Positions 50,862 to 59,847 of a stretch of 64,000 nt of DNA are shown here, one piece after another. Source of the stretch: Bacillota bacterium. GTDB lineage: Bacteria; Bacillota; Clostridia; Lachnospirales; Lachnospiraceae. The number at the start of each line of letters is the position of its first letter. The stretch's first letter is position 1. The notes beneath the pieces are model-generated. The model was given only the letters and a program-made list of their open reading frames with translations. It did not search any database and was not told the origin of the DNA. The stretch covers positions 310,001 through 374,000 of the forward strand of contig JAEZZQ010000015.1 in assembly GCA_023442465.1 (NCBI GenBank), in the 5' to 3' direction. A program made the translations under genes and the position numbers.

Positions 50862-52070
50862 TTATTTGTCGTTAGCTGCTGCAACGCCCGGAAGTTCTTT
50901 TCCTTCAAGGAATTCTAAGGAAGCACCGCCGCCTGTAGAAATGTGGGTCATCTTGCTGCCAAAGCCAAGCTGGTTAACAGCAGCTGCGGAATCGCCGCCG
51001 CCGATAATCGTAGTTGCATCTGTCTCTGCAAGAGATTTCGCTACCGCAATCGTACCTTTTGCAAGGATAGGGTTCTCGAATACGCCCATAGGTCCGTTCC
51101 AAACAACGGTCTTAGCAGATTTAACAGCCTCTGCATAAGTTACTGCTGTTTTTGTTCCGATGTCAAGACCTTCTTTATCTGAAGGAATATTTTCGGAAGC
51201 TACTACGGATACTTCAATTTCAGCATCGATAGGATTTGGGAAAGAAGCTGCAATCGTAGTATCTTCAGGAAGAAGAAGTTTCTTACCAAGCTTTTCCGCT
51301 TTCTCCATCATTTCTTTGCAATAATCGAGCTTCTCGAGGTCCACTAAGGAATTACCCACTTCGTAGCCCTTCGCCTTTAAGAAAGTGAACGCCATACCGC
51401 CGCCGATAATAAGGGTATCGCACTTCTCTAACAAGTTAGAGATAACATTGAGCTTATCAGCAACCTTTGCACCGCCGAGAATAGCTACGAAAGGTCTTTC
51501 CGGATTCTCAACAGCATTTCCTAAGAATTCGATTTCTTTCTGCATTAAATAACCAACTACCGCTGTATCTACCAAGCTTGCTACACCTACATTAGAGCAA
51601 TGTGCTCTATGAGCAGTACCGAAAGCATCATTTACGAAAACATCACAAAGAGAAGCCAGTTCTTTGGAGAACGCTTCTCCGTTCTTCGTCTCTTCCACTC
51701 TGTAACGGGTATTCTCAAGAAGGATTACGTCTCCGTCTTTCATCGCTTCTACAGCCGCTTTTGCGTTAGGGCCGACTACTTCGGGATCTGCTGCAAATTT
51801 TACTTCCTGACCGAGCAATTCGGACAATTTCTTAGCAACCGGTGCGAGAGATAACTCCGGCTTCGGCTCTCCCTTAGGTTTTCCAAGATGCGAGCAAAGA
51901 ATAACCTTTCCGCCATCAGCAATTAATTTCTTAATGGTAGGAAGAGCTGCCGTCAAACGGTTTGTATCCGTAATAACGCCTTCCTTGAGCGGAACGTTAA
52001 AATCGCATCTGCAAAGAACGCGTTTGCCATTAACGTTGATATCATCCACTGATTTTTTGTTTAATCCCAT
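50862..52070 (-). CDS. pgk: Phosphoglycerate kinase
   Basis: Transfers phosphate between 1,3-bisphosphoglycerate and ADP. The start at 52070 (MGLNKKSVDDINV) has GGAGG at 8 bases; an in-frame start five codons upstream overlaps it. The 402-residue protein has RCDFNVPLKEG at the substrate arginine, the hinge, the nucleotide-binding region GGGMAFTFLKAKG and VVWNGPMGVFE, and GGGDSAAAVNQLG and HISTGGGASLEFLEG near the C-terminus. It lies 92 bp downstream of gap with a terminator-like hairpin between, and 21 bp before tpiA. Confidence 0.98.
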   Translation of the reverse strand: MGLNKKSVDDINVNGKRVLCRCDFNVPLKEGVITDTNRLTAALPTIKKLIADGGKVILCSHLGKPKGEPKPELSLAPVAKKLSELLGQEVKFAADPEVVGPNAKAAVEAMKDGDVILLENTRYRVEETKNGEAFSKELASLCDVFVNDAFGTAHRAHCSNVGVASLVDTAVVGYLMQKEIEFLGNAVENPERPFVAILGGAKVADKLNVISNLLEKCDTLIIGGGMAFTFLKAKGYEVGNSLVDLEKLDYCKEMMEKAEKLGKKLLLPEDTTIAASFPNPIDAEIEVSVVASENIPSDKEGLDIGTKTAVTYAEAVKSAKTVVWNGPMGVFENPILAKGTIAVAKSLAETDATTIIGGGDSAAAVNQLGFGSKMTHISTGGGASLEFLEGKELPGVAAANDK

Positions 52071-52103
52071 AATGATTTCCTCCATTTTATATAATTATTA
52101 AAA

Positions 52104-52130
52104 GGTCCGGTCCATAAGACCGGACCCTTA
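52104..52130 (-). terminator. Internal terminator-like hairpin between gap and pgk
   Basis: GGTCCGGTC (52104-52112) and GACCGGACC (52118-52126) form a perfect 9-bp GC-rich stem with a 5-base loop; the minus-strand tail reads TTTTAATAATT. It lies between the gap stop codon and the pgk start and may lower expression of pgk and tpiA relative to gap, or mark an mRNA processing site. Confidence 0.65.
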
Positions 52131-52162
52131 TAGGTCTTTAAACGCAGTTCAACGCTCTATAA

Positions 52163-53164
52163 TTAGCCTAATTCAGCAAAGTATTTGATTGTACGAACCA
52201 TCTGAGATACATAGCTGTTCTCATTGTCATACCAAGCTACAACCTGAACAAGATTGTCGGAACCAACCATCGTCTGGGTAGCATCGAATAAAGAACCGAA
52301 TGTGCTGCCGATAACGTCGCTGGATACGATTTCGTCTGTGGTGTAACCGAAGGACTCAGTAGCTGCTGCTTTCATAGCTGCATTGATCTCATCTTTTGTT
52401 ACGGACTTCTCTACAGTTGCAACTAAGATCGTAGTAGAACCTGTAGGAGTGGGTACACGCTGTGCGGAACCGATCAATTTGCCGTTCAAGTCAGGAATAA
52501 CCAGACCGATTGCTTTTGCTGCACCAGTAGAGTTAGGAACGATGTTGCAAGCGCCTGCACGGCTTCTTCTCTTATCGCCTTTTCTCTGAGGTCCGTCGAG
52601 GATCATCTGGTCACCGGTGTAAGCATGAACAGTTGTCATGATACCGGATTTAATTGTAGCAAGGTCATTCAACGCTTTTGCCATAGGAGCTAAGCAGTTC
52701 GTTGTACAAGAAGCTGCAGAAATAACTGTATCTTCTTTTGTCAATGACTCGTGGTTTACATTGAAAACGATGGTAGGAAGGTCATTTCCTGCCGGAGCAG
52801 AGATAACAACTTTCTTAGCGCCTGCTGTAAGGTGAGCGGATGCTTTGTCTTTGGAGGTATAGAAACCTGTACACTCAAGTACTACGTCTACGTCCAATTC
52901 TCCCCAAGGAAGTTCTGCTGCATTAGCCTTTGCATAAATTGTAATCTTCTTTCCGTTTACGGAAATGGAATCTTCACCGTACTCTACAGCGCTTGCATAT
53001 TTGTAATTGCCCTGAGCTGTATCATATTTCAATAAATGAGCGAGCATTTCAGGACTTGTTAAGTCATTGATTGCTACCACTTCATAACCTTCTGCATCGA
53101 ACATCTGTCTGAATGCGAGACGGCCAATACGACCAAAACCATTAATTGCTACTTTTACTGCCAT
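52163..53164 (-). CDS. gap: Glyceraldehyde-3-phosphate dehydrogenase, NAD-type
   Basis: Oxidises glyceraldehyde 3-phosphate with NAD and phosphate. The 333-residue protein begins AVKVAINGFGRIGRLAFRQM. It has an aspartate after the second strand (AINDL) expected for NAD specificity, the catalytic cysteine C153 in ISAASCTTNCLAP and RVPTPTGSTTILVATVEKS downstream. The start codon has AGGAGG before it. First gene of the gap-pgk-tpiA operon and probably the most highly expressed gene of the window. Confidence 0.98.
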   Translation of the reverse strand: MAVKVAINGFGRIGRLAFRQMFDAEGYEVVAINDLTSPEMLAHLLKYDTAQGNYKYASAVEYGEDSISVNGKKITIYAKANAAELPWGELDVDVVLECTGFYTSKDKASAHLTAGAKKVVISAPAGNDLPTIVFNVNHESLTKEDTVISAASCTTNCLAPMAKALNDLATIKSGIMTTVHAYTGDQMILDGPQRKGDKRRSRAGACNIVPNSTGAAKAIGLVIPDLNGKLIGSAQRVPTPTGSTTILVATVEKSVTKDEINAAMKAAATESFGYTTDEIVSSDVIGSTFGSLFDATQTMVGSDNLVQVVAWYDNENSYVSQMVRTIKYFAELG

Positions 53165-53485
53165 TTTAGATTCCTCCTAAAAATGTATTTGTTTATATTA
53201 TTTTGCAATCTAACTGACTGATTGTCAAAATTTTATCAGCACGTTTATTTTACCTAATTTGTCCCAATAATTCAAGTCGTAATTATAAAATATTTCTTTT
53301 TTGTTTGTTTTTTTATAGTTTACATGCATTTCTTAAGTATAATTGGCGGAAAGTCACAGTTCATCCTTCGACTGAACTGCTAAATATAATTACAGCGTTG
53401 CCTTTTCCTTCCATTTCCTATAAACTCAACTTATAAACTGAATTATTATGTCAAGCGCGAATAACTGCAAAGAAAGGATCTGCAT
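53165..53485. promoter_or_regulatory. Divergent intergenic region of gap and the PHP phosphatase gene
   Basis: This 321-bp gap holds no gene. A minus-strand TTGACA lies at 53223-53228, 59 bp before the gap start, but no convincing -10 follows at the usual distance; CAAAAT at 17 bp is the nearest. CAGTTCA/TGAACTG (53357-53363 and 53373-53379) form a 7-bp stem. The rest is AT-rich and I see nothing further. Confidence 0.4.
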
Positions 53486-54304
53486 ATGGCTGTTTTATCC
53501 GATTATCATTTACACTCCTCTTTCTCAGGAGACTCTGAGACGCCCATGGAAACCATGATAGAAAGGGCCATTTCTCTGGGTATGAAAAACATGTGCTTTA
53601 CCGAACATATGGACATAGACTACGTCTATATAAAGAAAGAGGAGAACGGTATGTTCGATCTAAATACCGACTCCTATCTTTTCGACCTGATTAAATACAA
53701 AGGAAAATACTCAGACAAACTGAATATATATTTCGGAGTAGAGCTTGGCCTGCAGCCCCATCTGGCGAGAGAACTGTCTAAGTATGTGAAAGAATACGAC
53801 TTCGATTTCGTAATAGGCTCCTCTCACCTTTGCAACAGAAAAGACCCTTATTTTCCCTATTTCTACGAGGGCCGGCCGGAGGAGGAAGCTTACCGCGAGT
53901 ATTTCTCATCCATACTGAACAACCTGAAGACCTTTCAGAACTTCGATGTGTACGGCCATCTGGATTACGTAGTCCGCTACGGTCCCAACCGGGACAAAGA
54001 GTATTCTTATGAAAAATATAAGGATGTTCTGGACCCCATCCTCGAAAAGCTGATCGATATGGAAAAGGGTATCGAAGTAAACACCGGCGGAGTTTCCTAC
54101 GGGCTAAAAGAGTTGAATCCCTGCACAGGCATACTTAAGCGCTATAGGGAGCTTGGCGGAGAAATCATCACCATAGGCTCCGACGCTCACTCTCCCGACC
54201 GCATCTTAAAAGACTTTGACCGCGCCGCAGACATCCTGAAAGAATGCGGATACAAATATTATACTATTTTTGCAAAGCGGATGCCGGAATACGTAAAACT
54301 ATAA
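53486..54304 (+). CDS. hisK: PHP-domain histidinol-phosphatase
   Basis: The 272-residue protein belongs to the PHP family that replaces HisB-type phosphatases in many Gram-positives (HisK/HisJ type). Metal ligands are visible in SDYHLHSSFSGDSE at the start, FTEHMDID, FGVELGLQPHL, GSSHLC, VYGHLDYV and IITIGSDAHSPDRI near the end, the normal complement of PHP phosphatases. It should dephosphorylate histidinol phosphate, though other phosphatase substrates cannot be excluded because no his genes are adjacent. AGAAAGGA lies before the ATG. Convergent with mnmA; the intergenic gap is only 6 bp. Confidence 0.88.
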   Translation: MAVLSDYHLHSSFSGDSETPMETMIERAISLGMKNMCFTEHMDIDYVYIKKEENGMFDLNTDSYLFDLIKYKGKYSDKLNIYFGVELGLQPHLARELSKYVKEYDFDFVIGSSHLCNRKDPYFPYFYEGRPEEEAYREYFSSILNNLKTFQNFDVYGHLDYVVRYGPNRDKEYSYEKYKDVLDPILEKLIDMEKGIEVNTGGVSYGLKELNPCTGILKRYRELGGEIITIGSDAHSPDRILKDFDRAADILKECGYKYYTIFAKRMPEYVKL

Positions 54305-54310
54305 GCCTTA

Positions 54311-55387
54311 TCAGATAATGGTACCTCCGCCGAGGACATAATCCTCCTCATAAAATACTACAGCCTGTCCCGGCGTTACTGCCCGGACGGGCTCTTCAAA
54401 GCTGCATCTGATTTTATCCTCCCCGATTCTTTCAATAAGGCAGGGAGCTCCTTTATGAGCATATCTAATCTTGGCCGTCACTTTTCTTCTTTCCGGCAAA
54501 GCTTCCATTCCCATATAATTAATATGATCGCAAACCAATTCTTTCGAAAAAACATCCTCATGTTCTCCGATGATCACCTCATCCGTCTCCGGCAATATCT
54601 TCGTAACGAATACCGGATGCCCCATAGCGAGGTTAAGTCCCTTTCTCTGTCCCACCGTATAATGGATAATTCCTTTATGCTGTCCCAGAACCTCTCCATT
54701 TACCGAGACAAAATTACCCGGTTCAGGTACCCGGTCCTTCGCTTCTCTGCCGATAAACCCCGCATAATCGTTATCCGGGATAAAACAGATTTCCTGACTG
54801 TCAGGCTTATGTGCGACCGGCAGTCCCAACCTCTTTGCAATCTGTCTGATTTCATCCTTTTCATAATCACCCACCGGCATGAGCGTATGGGCCAGTTGAT
54901 GCTGGGTAAGATTATAAAGGGCGTAAGTCTGATCCTTAGCCGCTGTCACAGAATTACAGACAGCGAATCTTCCGTTTGCAAGCTTCGCTATCCTTGCATA
55001 ATGTCCGGTAGCTATATAGTCCGCTCCGATGTCCATGCTTCTCTTTAAAAGAGATTCCCATTTCACATAGCGGTTACACGCAATACAAGGATTCGGAGTC
55101 CTCCCGTGAAGATATTCCTCCACGAAATAATCCATTACCTTATCCTTGAACTCCTGCTTGAAATTCATGACATAATAAGGAATCCCCAGAAACTGGGCAA
55201 CTCTTCTGGCATCATCTACTGCGGTCAGCCCACAACAGCCTCCGTTTTCCTCTTGTTCTCCTTCTTCCTCATCCTGCCATATCTGCATGGTAACACCAAT
55301 GACATCATAGCCTTGTTCTTTTAACAAATAGGCGGCCACGGAGGAGTCAACACCTCCCGACATGCCTACCACTACTTTCTTTTTCAT
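54311..55387 (-). CDS. mnmA: tRNA-specific 2-thiouridylase
   Basis: Thiolates uridine 34 of Lys, Glu and Gln tRNAs. The 358-residue protein has the PP-loop ATP motif MSGGVDSSVAAYLL at the start, the tRNA-binding region and the two catalytic cysteines in TPNCIACNRYVKW-type sequence (here NPCIACNRYVKW) and QEICFIPDND. It is the last gene of the nifS-nifU-mnmA cluster, three bases after the nifU stop codon, so the sulfur donor gene is coexpressed. An unusual short insertion (EEEGEQEENGGCCGLT) follows the N-terminal domain; similar insertions are known in Clostridia. Confidence 0.96.
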   Translation of the reverse strand: MKKKVVVGMSGGVDSSVAAYLLKEQGYDVIGVTMQIWQDEEEGEQEENGGCCGLTAVDDARRVAQFLGIPYYVMNFKQEFKDKVMDYFVEEYLHGRTPNPCIACNRYVKWESLLKRSMDIGADYIATGHYARIAKLANGRFAVCNSVTAAKDQTYALYNLTQHQLAHTLMPVGDYEKDEIRQIAKRLGLPVAHKPDSQEICFIPDNDYAGFIGREAKDRVPEPGNFVSVNGEVLGQHKGIIHYTVGQRKGLNLAMGHPVFVTKILPETDEVIIGEHEDVFSKELVCDHINYMGMEALPERRKVTAKIRYAHKGAPCLIERIGEDKIRCSFEEPVRAVTPGQAVVFYEEDYVLGGGTII

Positions 55388-55390
55388 GAA

Positions 55391-55834
55391 TTAATATTCT
55401 TCCTCTTCCGCTTCTTCCTCTTCGTGGATATCGGATTTGGGCTTCACCAGGCCTTCTATCTCGATACCGTGCTTCCCCGCATAATCCCAGAGTGCGGCAT
55501 GAATTGCCTCCTCTGCAAGCAAAGAACAGTGTACCTTAACCGGCGGTAGTCCGTCAAGAGCTTCCATTACTGCTTTATTCGTTACGAGCAAGGCATCCTG
55601 CACACTCTTTCCCTTTACTAACTCCGTCGCCATACTGCTGGTCGCCACTGCGGCACCGCAGCCGAAGGTCTTGAATTTACAGTCTCTTATGATTCCGTCC
55701 TCGTCAATATCCAGATACATACGCATGATATCCCCGCATTTCGCGTTCCCTACCGTACCGACACCGCTGGCATTCTCTATTTCCCCCACATTACGCGGAT
55801 GCTCAAAATGATCCATTACTTTTTCCGTATACAT
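55391..55834 (-). CDS. Fe-S cluster scaffold protein (NifU N-terminal/IscU-like)
   Basis: The 147-residue protein has the IscU ligand set: C33 and D35 in AKCGD, C59 in FGCGAAVATSS, and H102/C103 in VHCSLLAEEA. It assembles [2Fe-2S] clusters using sulfur from the upstream NifS. A glutamate-rich C-terminal tail (from residue 138, EEEEAEEEEY) is added beyond the usual length. A strong ribosome site (GGAGG) precedes the start. It lies 22 bp downstream of nifS and 3 bp upstream of mnmA, so it belongs to the general Fe-S and tRNA-thiolation pathway. Confidence 0.92.
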   Translation of the reverse strand: MYTEKVMDHFEHPRNVGEIENASGVGTVGNAKCGDIMRMYLDIDEDGIIRDCKFKTFGCGAAVATSSMATELVKGKSVQDALLVTNKAVMEALDGLPPVKVHCSLLAEEAIHAALWDYAGKHGIEIEGLVKPKSDIHEEEEAEEEEY

Positions 55835-55856
55835 ACTTATTCCTCCGAATCTTATC

Positions 55857-57041
55857 TTACTTCCCCTGCTTCTTTATGAAATCTTCATATAAGGGTGACA
55901 TTTTTCTCAATTTATCTACAATTTCCTTTATCGCATCTATTACGATATCCATCTCTTCTATTGTATTTTCCTCACTTACTGTCAGCCTGAGAGAGCCGTG
56001 AGCGATTTCATGAGGCAAACCGATAGATAGGAGCACGTGGGAAGGATCCAGGGAGCCTGAGGTACATGCAGAGCCGCTGGAAGCGCAGATTCCTTTCATA
56101 TCCAGCATGATCAAAAGAGACTCTCCTTCGATGAACTGAAAGCTGTAATTCACATTGTTGGGCAGACGTCTTACGCCGTCACCATTCAGTCTGCAATAAG
56201 GAACCTCCTCTTTGATCCTCTTTATCAAATAATCGCGAAGCTCCTTTTGTTTCACCGCACTTTCCTCGATGCGAGAAAAGGACAGCTCCACAGCCTTCCC
56301 CATTCCTACGATGCCCGTTACATTCTCCGTTCCTGCACGTCTGCCGCGCTCCTGCTGGCCTCCGTGGATAAACGAACGAATCTTAATGCCCGTGCGGATA
56401 TAGAGAAAACCAATTCCCTTCGGTCCATGGAATTTATGACCGCTGGCGCTGAGCATGTCGATGTTCATCTCGTCCACATCGATGGGCACATGAGCATATG
56501 CCTGCACCGCGTCCGTATGGAAGAGAACTCCGTGGGCTTTAGCAATCGCACCGATTTCTTTAATAGGCTGTATCGTTCCTATTTCATTATTGGCAAACAT
56601 AACAGAAATCAAAACCGTATCCGGCCTTATCGCTCTTTCCAGTTCGTCCAGCTTGATAATTCCGTTTTCATCTACATCCACATAAGTTATTTCATAGCCC
56701 TGCTTTTCCAAATAGCTGCATGTATGCAGTATGGCATGGTGCTCTATCTTGGAAGTAATAATATGTTTGCCCTTCGCCTCATAAGCCTGAGCCGTGGCGA
56801 TAAGTGCCCAATTGTCCGATTCCGAACCGCCGCCTGTAAAATAAATCTCATTGTTCTTCGCCCCAAGGCTGGATGCTATGCGCTCTCTCACCTTCGTTAC
56901 CGCCTCTTTGGCCGTTCCTCCGATGGAATAAATACTGCTTGGGTTCCCGTAATTCTCAGTAAAGTAAGGAAGCATCCCGCTTACCACTTCAGGCGCCGTT
57001 TTGGTCGTGGCTGCATTATCTAAATATATTAATTTTCCCAT
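55857..57041 (-). CDS. nifS: Cysteine desulfurase (NifS/IscS type)
   Basis: PLP enzyme that supplies sulfur for Fe-S clusters and tRNA thiolation. The 394-residue protein has the start MGKLIYLDNAATTKTAPEV at 57041 behind GAGGAG; the GTG three codons upstream overlaps the ribosome site. It has the lysine motif SASGHKFHGPKGIGF and the catalytic cysteine in GICASSGSACTSGSLDPSH. The long cysteine loop makes it a class I desulfurase. First gene of nifS-nifU-mnmA, divergent from the flippase gene at 57174. Confidence 0.95.
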   Translation of the reverse strand: MGKLIYLDNAATTKTAPEVVSGMLPYFTENYGNPSSIYSIGGTAKEAVTKVRERIASSLGAKNNEIYFTGGGSESDNWALIATAQAYEAKGKHIITSKIEHHAILHTCSYLEKQGYEITYVDVDENGIIKLDELERAIRPDTVLISVMFANNEIGTIQPIKEIGAIAKAHGVLFHTDAVQAYAHVPIDVDEMNIDMLSASGHKFHGPKGIGFLYIRTGIKIRSFIHGGQQERGRRAGTENVTGIVGMGKAVELSFSRIEESAVKQKELRDYLIKRIKEEVPYCRLNGDGVRRLPNNVNYSFQFIEGESLLIMLDMKGICASSGSACTSGSLDPSHVLLSIGLPHEIAHGSLRLTVSEENTIEEMDIVIDAIKEIVDKLRKMSPLYEDFIKKQGK

Positions 57042-57173
57042 ATTTCTCACTCCTCATTTAATTCCTAGTAAACCACTACGGATTCAGTAATTTCACTATA
57101 TCACTCCTCTTATGTTCTGTCAATAAATCAAATTGCATATATTTATAAACAAACCTCCCCTTTCAGGTAATGC

Positions 57174-58511
57174 ATGAAGAAAAAAAATCCTCTCATCGCC
57201 GGAACCATTATCTTGACAGTTACCGGCTTCGCCAGCCGGTTCATCGGCTTTTTTTACCGCATTTTCCTATCCCGCGTATTCGGAGCAGAAGGCATGGGCC
57301 TTTATCAGCTGATTTCTCCTGTGCTGGCACTCACCTTTTCCGTTACAGTATCCGGCATGCAGACTGCGATATCCAAGTTCGTAGCCAGCGAAACATCTAC
57401 CCGGGATTATAAATATACCTTTCGCATTCTATTAGTAGGCTTTTCCATCGCTATGTTTTTATCCTTTGGCTGTACTGCATATATATATACTTTTTCCGAA
57501 ATGATTGCAGCCAGGTTTTTGTTCGAGCCGCGTACAGCGCCTTTGCTGCGCATCATTTCCCTCTCGATCCCTATGGCGACGGTTCACTCCTGTATCAACG
57601 GCTACTTCTACGGAATTCGTAAGACTGCCATACCGGCCGCCACCCAACTGGCAGAACAAATCGTCCGCGTAGGAAGCATTTTCTTTCTTTATGAAATCAT
57701 TAAGGCGCGGGGTGGCGTTCCTACTATCAGCTTCGCAGTAGTGGGGCTCGTTATCGGTGAGAGTGCTTCCATGTTAGTCTCTTTGGCTGCCATTTATCAC
57801 CGCTTTTATATGCTTACCAATTCTCATTGTATGCTGGCTAAGGTAAAGCAGTCCTTCGGTGTATACGTAAAAGATACCAAACAGCTTCTTAGCCTTGCCG
57901 TGCCGCTTTCCGTAAACCGTACTTTGATTAACTTTCTGCAAAGCGTAGAAGCTATTTATATCCCTCAACGACTGCAACTATACGGCTACGATAACGCCAC
58001 AGCACTCAGCGTATACGGAGTTCTCACAGGAATGGCGCTGCCCCTTATCCTCTTCCCCTCCGCTATTACCAATTCCATCTCCGTCCTTCTCCTCCCCTTA
58101 GTATCGGAGGCTGAAGCCGTAAATAATCAAAGCGCCATTAAAAAAGCCGTTCGCAAATCCATTAAGTATTGCTTTATTCTCGGTTTTCTATGCACCGGAC
58201 TCTTTCTCGTCTTCGGAAGATATACGGGCATGCTTTTATACGACAGCAGCCTCGCAGGCAGCTTTATTATCACCTTAAGTTTTATCTGTCCCTTTCTGTA
58301 CGTAGCGAGCACCTTGAACAGCATATTGAACGGCCTTGGAAAGACCGGGCAGACCTTCGTCTACAGTATGGTAAGTCTGGGCGTCCGCCTGCTGTTTGTC
58401 TTCTTCGCCCTTCCTATTTTCGGTATCCAGGGTTATTTATGGGGGTTGCTCGTCAGCCAGCTTGTCCAGACCTCGCTTTGCGTTTTCGCGGTGAGAAAGT
58501 ATTTGAAATGA
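57174..58511 (+). CDS. SpoVB/MurJ-like polysaccharide flippase
   Basis: The 445-residue integral membrane protein has about 12-14 transmembrane segments. The N-terminal region is typical of the MATE-like oligosaccharide flippase group that includes SpoVB (GTIILTVTGFASRFIGFFYRIFLSRVFGAEGMGLYQLISP). SpoVB acts in spore cortex peptidoglycan synthesis in Bacillus; other members move lipid-linked wall precursors. I therefore call it SpoVB-like rather than naming it. The ATG at 57174 has AGGTAA in front. It is a single plus-strand gene; the downstream gap to 58728 has no gene. Confidence 0.85.
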   Translation: MKKKNPLIAGTIILTVTGFASRFIGFFYRIFLSRVFGAEGMGLYQLISPVLALTFSVTVSGMQTAISKFVASETSTRDYKYTFRILLVGFSIAMFLSFGCTAYIYTFSEMIAARFLFEPRTAPLLRIISLSIPMATVHSCINGYFYGIRKTAIPAATQLAEQIVRVGSIFFLYEIIKARGGVPTISFAVVGLVIGESASMLVSLAAIYHRFYMLTNSHCMLAKVKQSFGVYVKDTKQLLSLAVPLSVNRTLINFLQSVEAIYIPQRLQLYGYDNATALSVYGVLTGMALPLILFPSAITNSISVLLLPLVSEAEAVNNQSAIKKAVRKSIKYCFILGFLCTGLFLVFGRYTGMLLYDSSLAGSFIITLSFICPFLYVASTLNSILNGLGKTGQTFVYSMVSLGVRLLFVFFALPIFGIQGYLWGLLVSQLVQTSLCVFAVRKYLK

Positions 58512-58637
58512 ACAGTTGAAAGAAAAGCACTTTTAACGATTGATTCCCCGTCCGCCAAAGCAGATATGGGGTATAAAAATGTATAATATTTCATAAAGCT
58601 TGTAACGATCGTACCTCCTCGTTGTCTATTATTGCTG

Positions 58638-58666
58638 TTGCCTAAACATTCTTATTATATTATAAT
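58638..58666 (+). promoter_or_regulatory. Sigma-A promoter of the DAHP synthase gene
   Basis: TTGCCT (58638-58643) and a perfect TATAAT (58661-58666) with a 17-bp spacer lie 62 bp before the start codon. No T-box or attenuator-like hairpin is visible between them, so control may be mainly at the enzyme. Confidence 0.65.
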
Positions 58667-58728
58667 TAAAATGTTTTATCTGTATATTTATGAAAATATT
58701 GTAATCAACAGCATTGGAGGTATCTGAA

Positions 58729-59757
58729 ATGTCATTTGAATTTGTACAAAAACTGCCCACTCCGGACGAAATACGCGAACAATTTCCCGTTCCGGAAAAA
58801 TTAAGTGAGCTGAAAAAAGAAAGAGATGCCGAAATACGCGATGTCATTACTGGGAAAAGCAACAAGTTCCTCGTCATTATCGGACCTTGCTCCGCGGACA
58901 ACGAGGATGCCGTATGCGAATATGTAAGTCGTCTGGCGAAAGTAAATGAAAAGGTTAAGGACAAGCTCATCCTCATTCCGAGGATTTACACGAATAAACC
59001 TCGTACCACCGGAGAAGGGTATAAAGGAATCATCCATCAGCCCGATCCTGAGAAAAAGCCCGATTTTCTCGCTGGTCTTATCGCCATGAGGAAGATGCAG
59101 ATTCGGGCAATTGAGGAATCGGGACTAACTGCCGCCGACGAAATGCTCTATCCGGAAAACTGGCGCTACCTCTCCGATATTCTCTCTTATGTAGCTATCG
59201 GAGCCCGCTCCGTCGAAGATCAGCAGCACAGACTTACCGTCAGCGGCTTCGATGTTCCCGCAGGCATGAAGAACCCTACCAGCGGTGATTTCTCGGTTAT
59301 GCTGAATTCGGTTTACGCTTCACAGCATCCCCACTCTTTTATTTATAGGGGCTGGGAGGTAAATACCTCCGGCAATGAACTGGTTCACACCGTCTTGCGC
59401 GGTGCTGTCAATAAATATGGCCGCAGTCTTCCGAACTACCACTACGAAGATCTGAACACACTTCTTACCTTATATAATGAGCGCGATTTGAAAAATCCTG
59501 CTTGCATCATCGATGCCAACCACAATAACTCCAACAAGCAATTTATGGAGCAGGTGAGAATCGTAAGGGAAGTGATGCATAACCGCAAGGTAAACAAGGA
59601 TATTTACCAATTGGTAAAGGGTGTCATGATTGAAAGTTACCTCGAAGAGGGCTGCCAGAAAATCGGCGAAGGCATTTATGGAAAATCCATTACCGATCCA
59701 TGCCTCGGCTGGGAGGATTCGGAAAAGCTTATCTATGATATTGCTGAGTATGAATAA
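58729..59757 (+). CDS. aroF: 3-deoxy-7-phosphoheptulonate synthase (DAHP synthase)
   Basis: First enzyme of the shikimate pathway, joining phosphoenolpyruvate and erythrose 4-phosphate. The 342-residue protein has the type I alpha sequence style: FLVIIGPCSADNEDAV, RIYTNKPRTTGEGYKG, and the metal and substrate loops AIGARSVEDQQHRLTVSGFDVPAGMKNPTSGDF (with the arginine and catalytic lysine) and IDANHNNSNK. It is close to the AroF/AroG-type feedback-regulated enzymes, but which aromatic amino acid inhibits it cannot be decided. The ATG at 58729 has GGAGG at 8 bases. Confidence 0.93.
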   Translation: MSFEFVQKLPTPDEIREQFPVPEKLSELKKERDAEIRDVITGKSNKFLVIIGPCSADNEDAVCEYVSRLAKVNEKVKDKLILIPRIYTNKPRTTGEGYKGIIHQPDPEKKPDFLAGLIAMRKMQIRAIEESGLTAADEMLYPENWRYLSDILSYVAIGARSVEDQQHRLTVSGFDVPAGMKNPTSGDFSVMLNSVYASQHPHSFIYRGWEVNTSGNELVHTVLRGAVNKYGRSLPNYHYEDLNTLLTLYNERDLKNPACIIDANHNNSNKQFMEQVRIVREVMHNRKVNKDIYQLVKGVMIESYLEEGCQKIGEGIYGKSITDPCLGWEDSEKLIYDIAEYE

Positions 59758-59780
59758 GAACTACCGGTTTCAATTGCTAA

Positions 59781-59814
59781 GGGCTGCTGTACTTGCATAA
59801 AAGTACGGCAGCCC
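59781..59814. terminator. Bidirectional terminator between aroF and xerD
   Basis: GGGCTGCTGTACT pairs with AGTACGGCAGCCC (12 of 13 bp) around an 8-base loop, with ATGATTTTT on the plus side. Confidence 0.8.
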
Positions 59815-59847
59815 AATGATTTTTATTGTAAATATAAAAATTTCCTC

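Noticed and set aside
56247..57023. 258-codon plus-strand open frame
   Set aside because: Entirely antisense to nifS, with unlikely composition and no ribosome site.
58512..58728. T-box or trp-type attenuator upstream of DAHP synthase
   Set aside because: No T-box consensus and no terminator hairpin between promoter and start codon.
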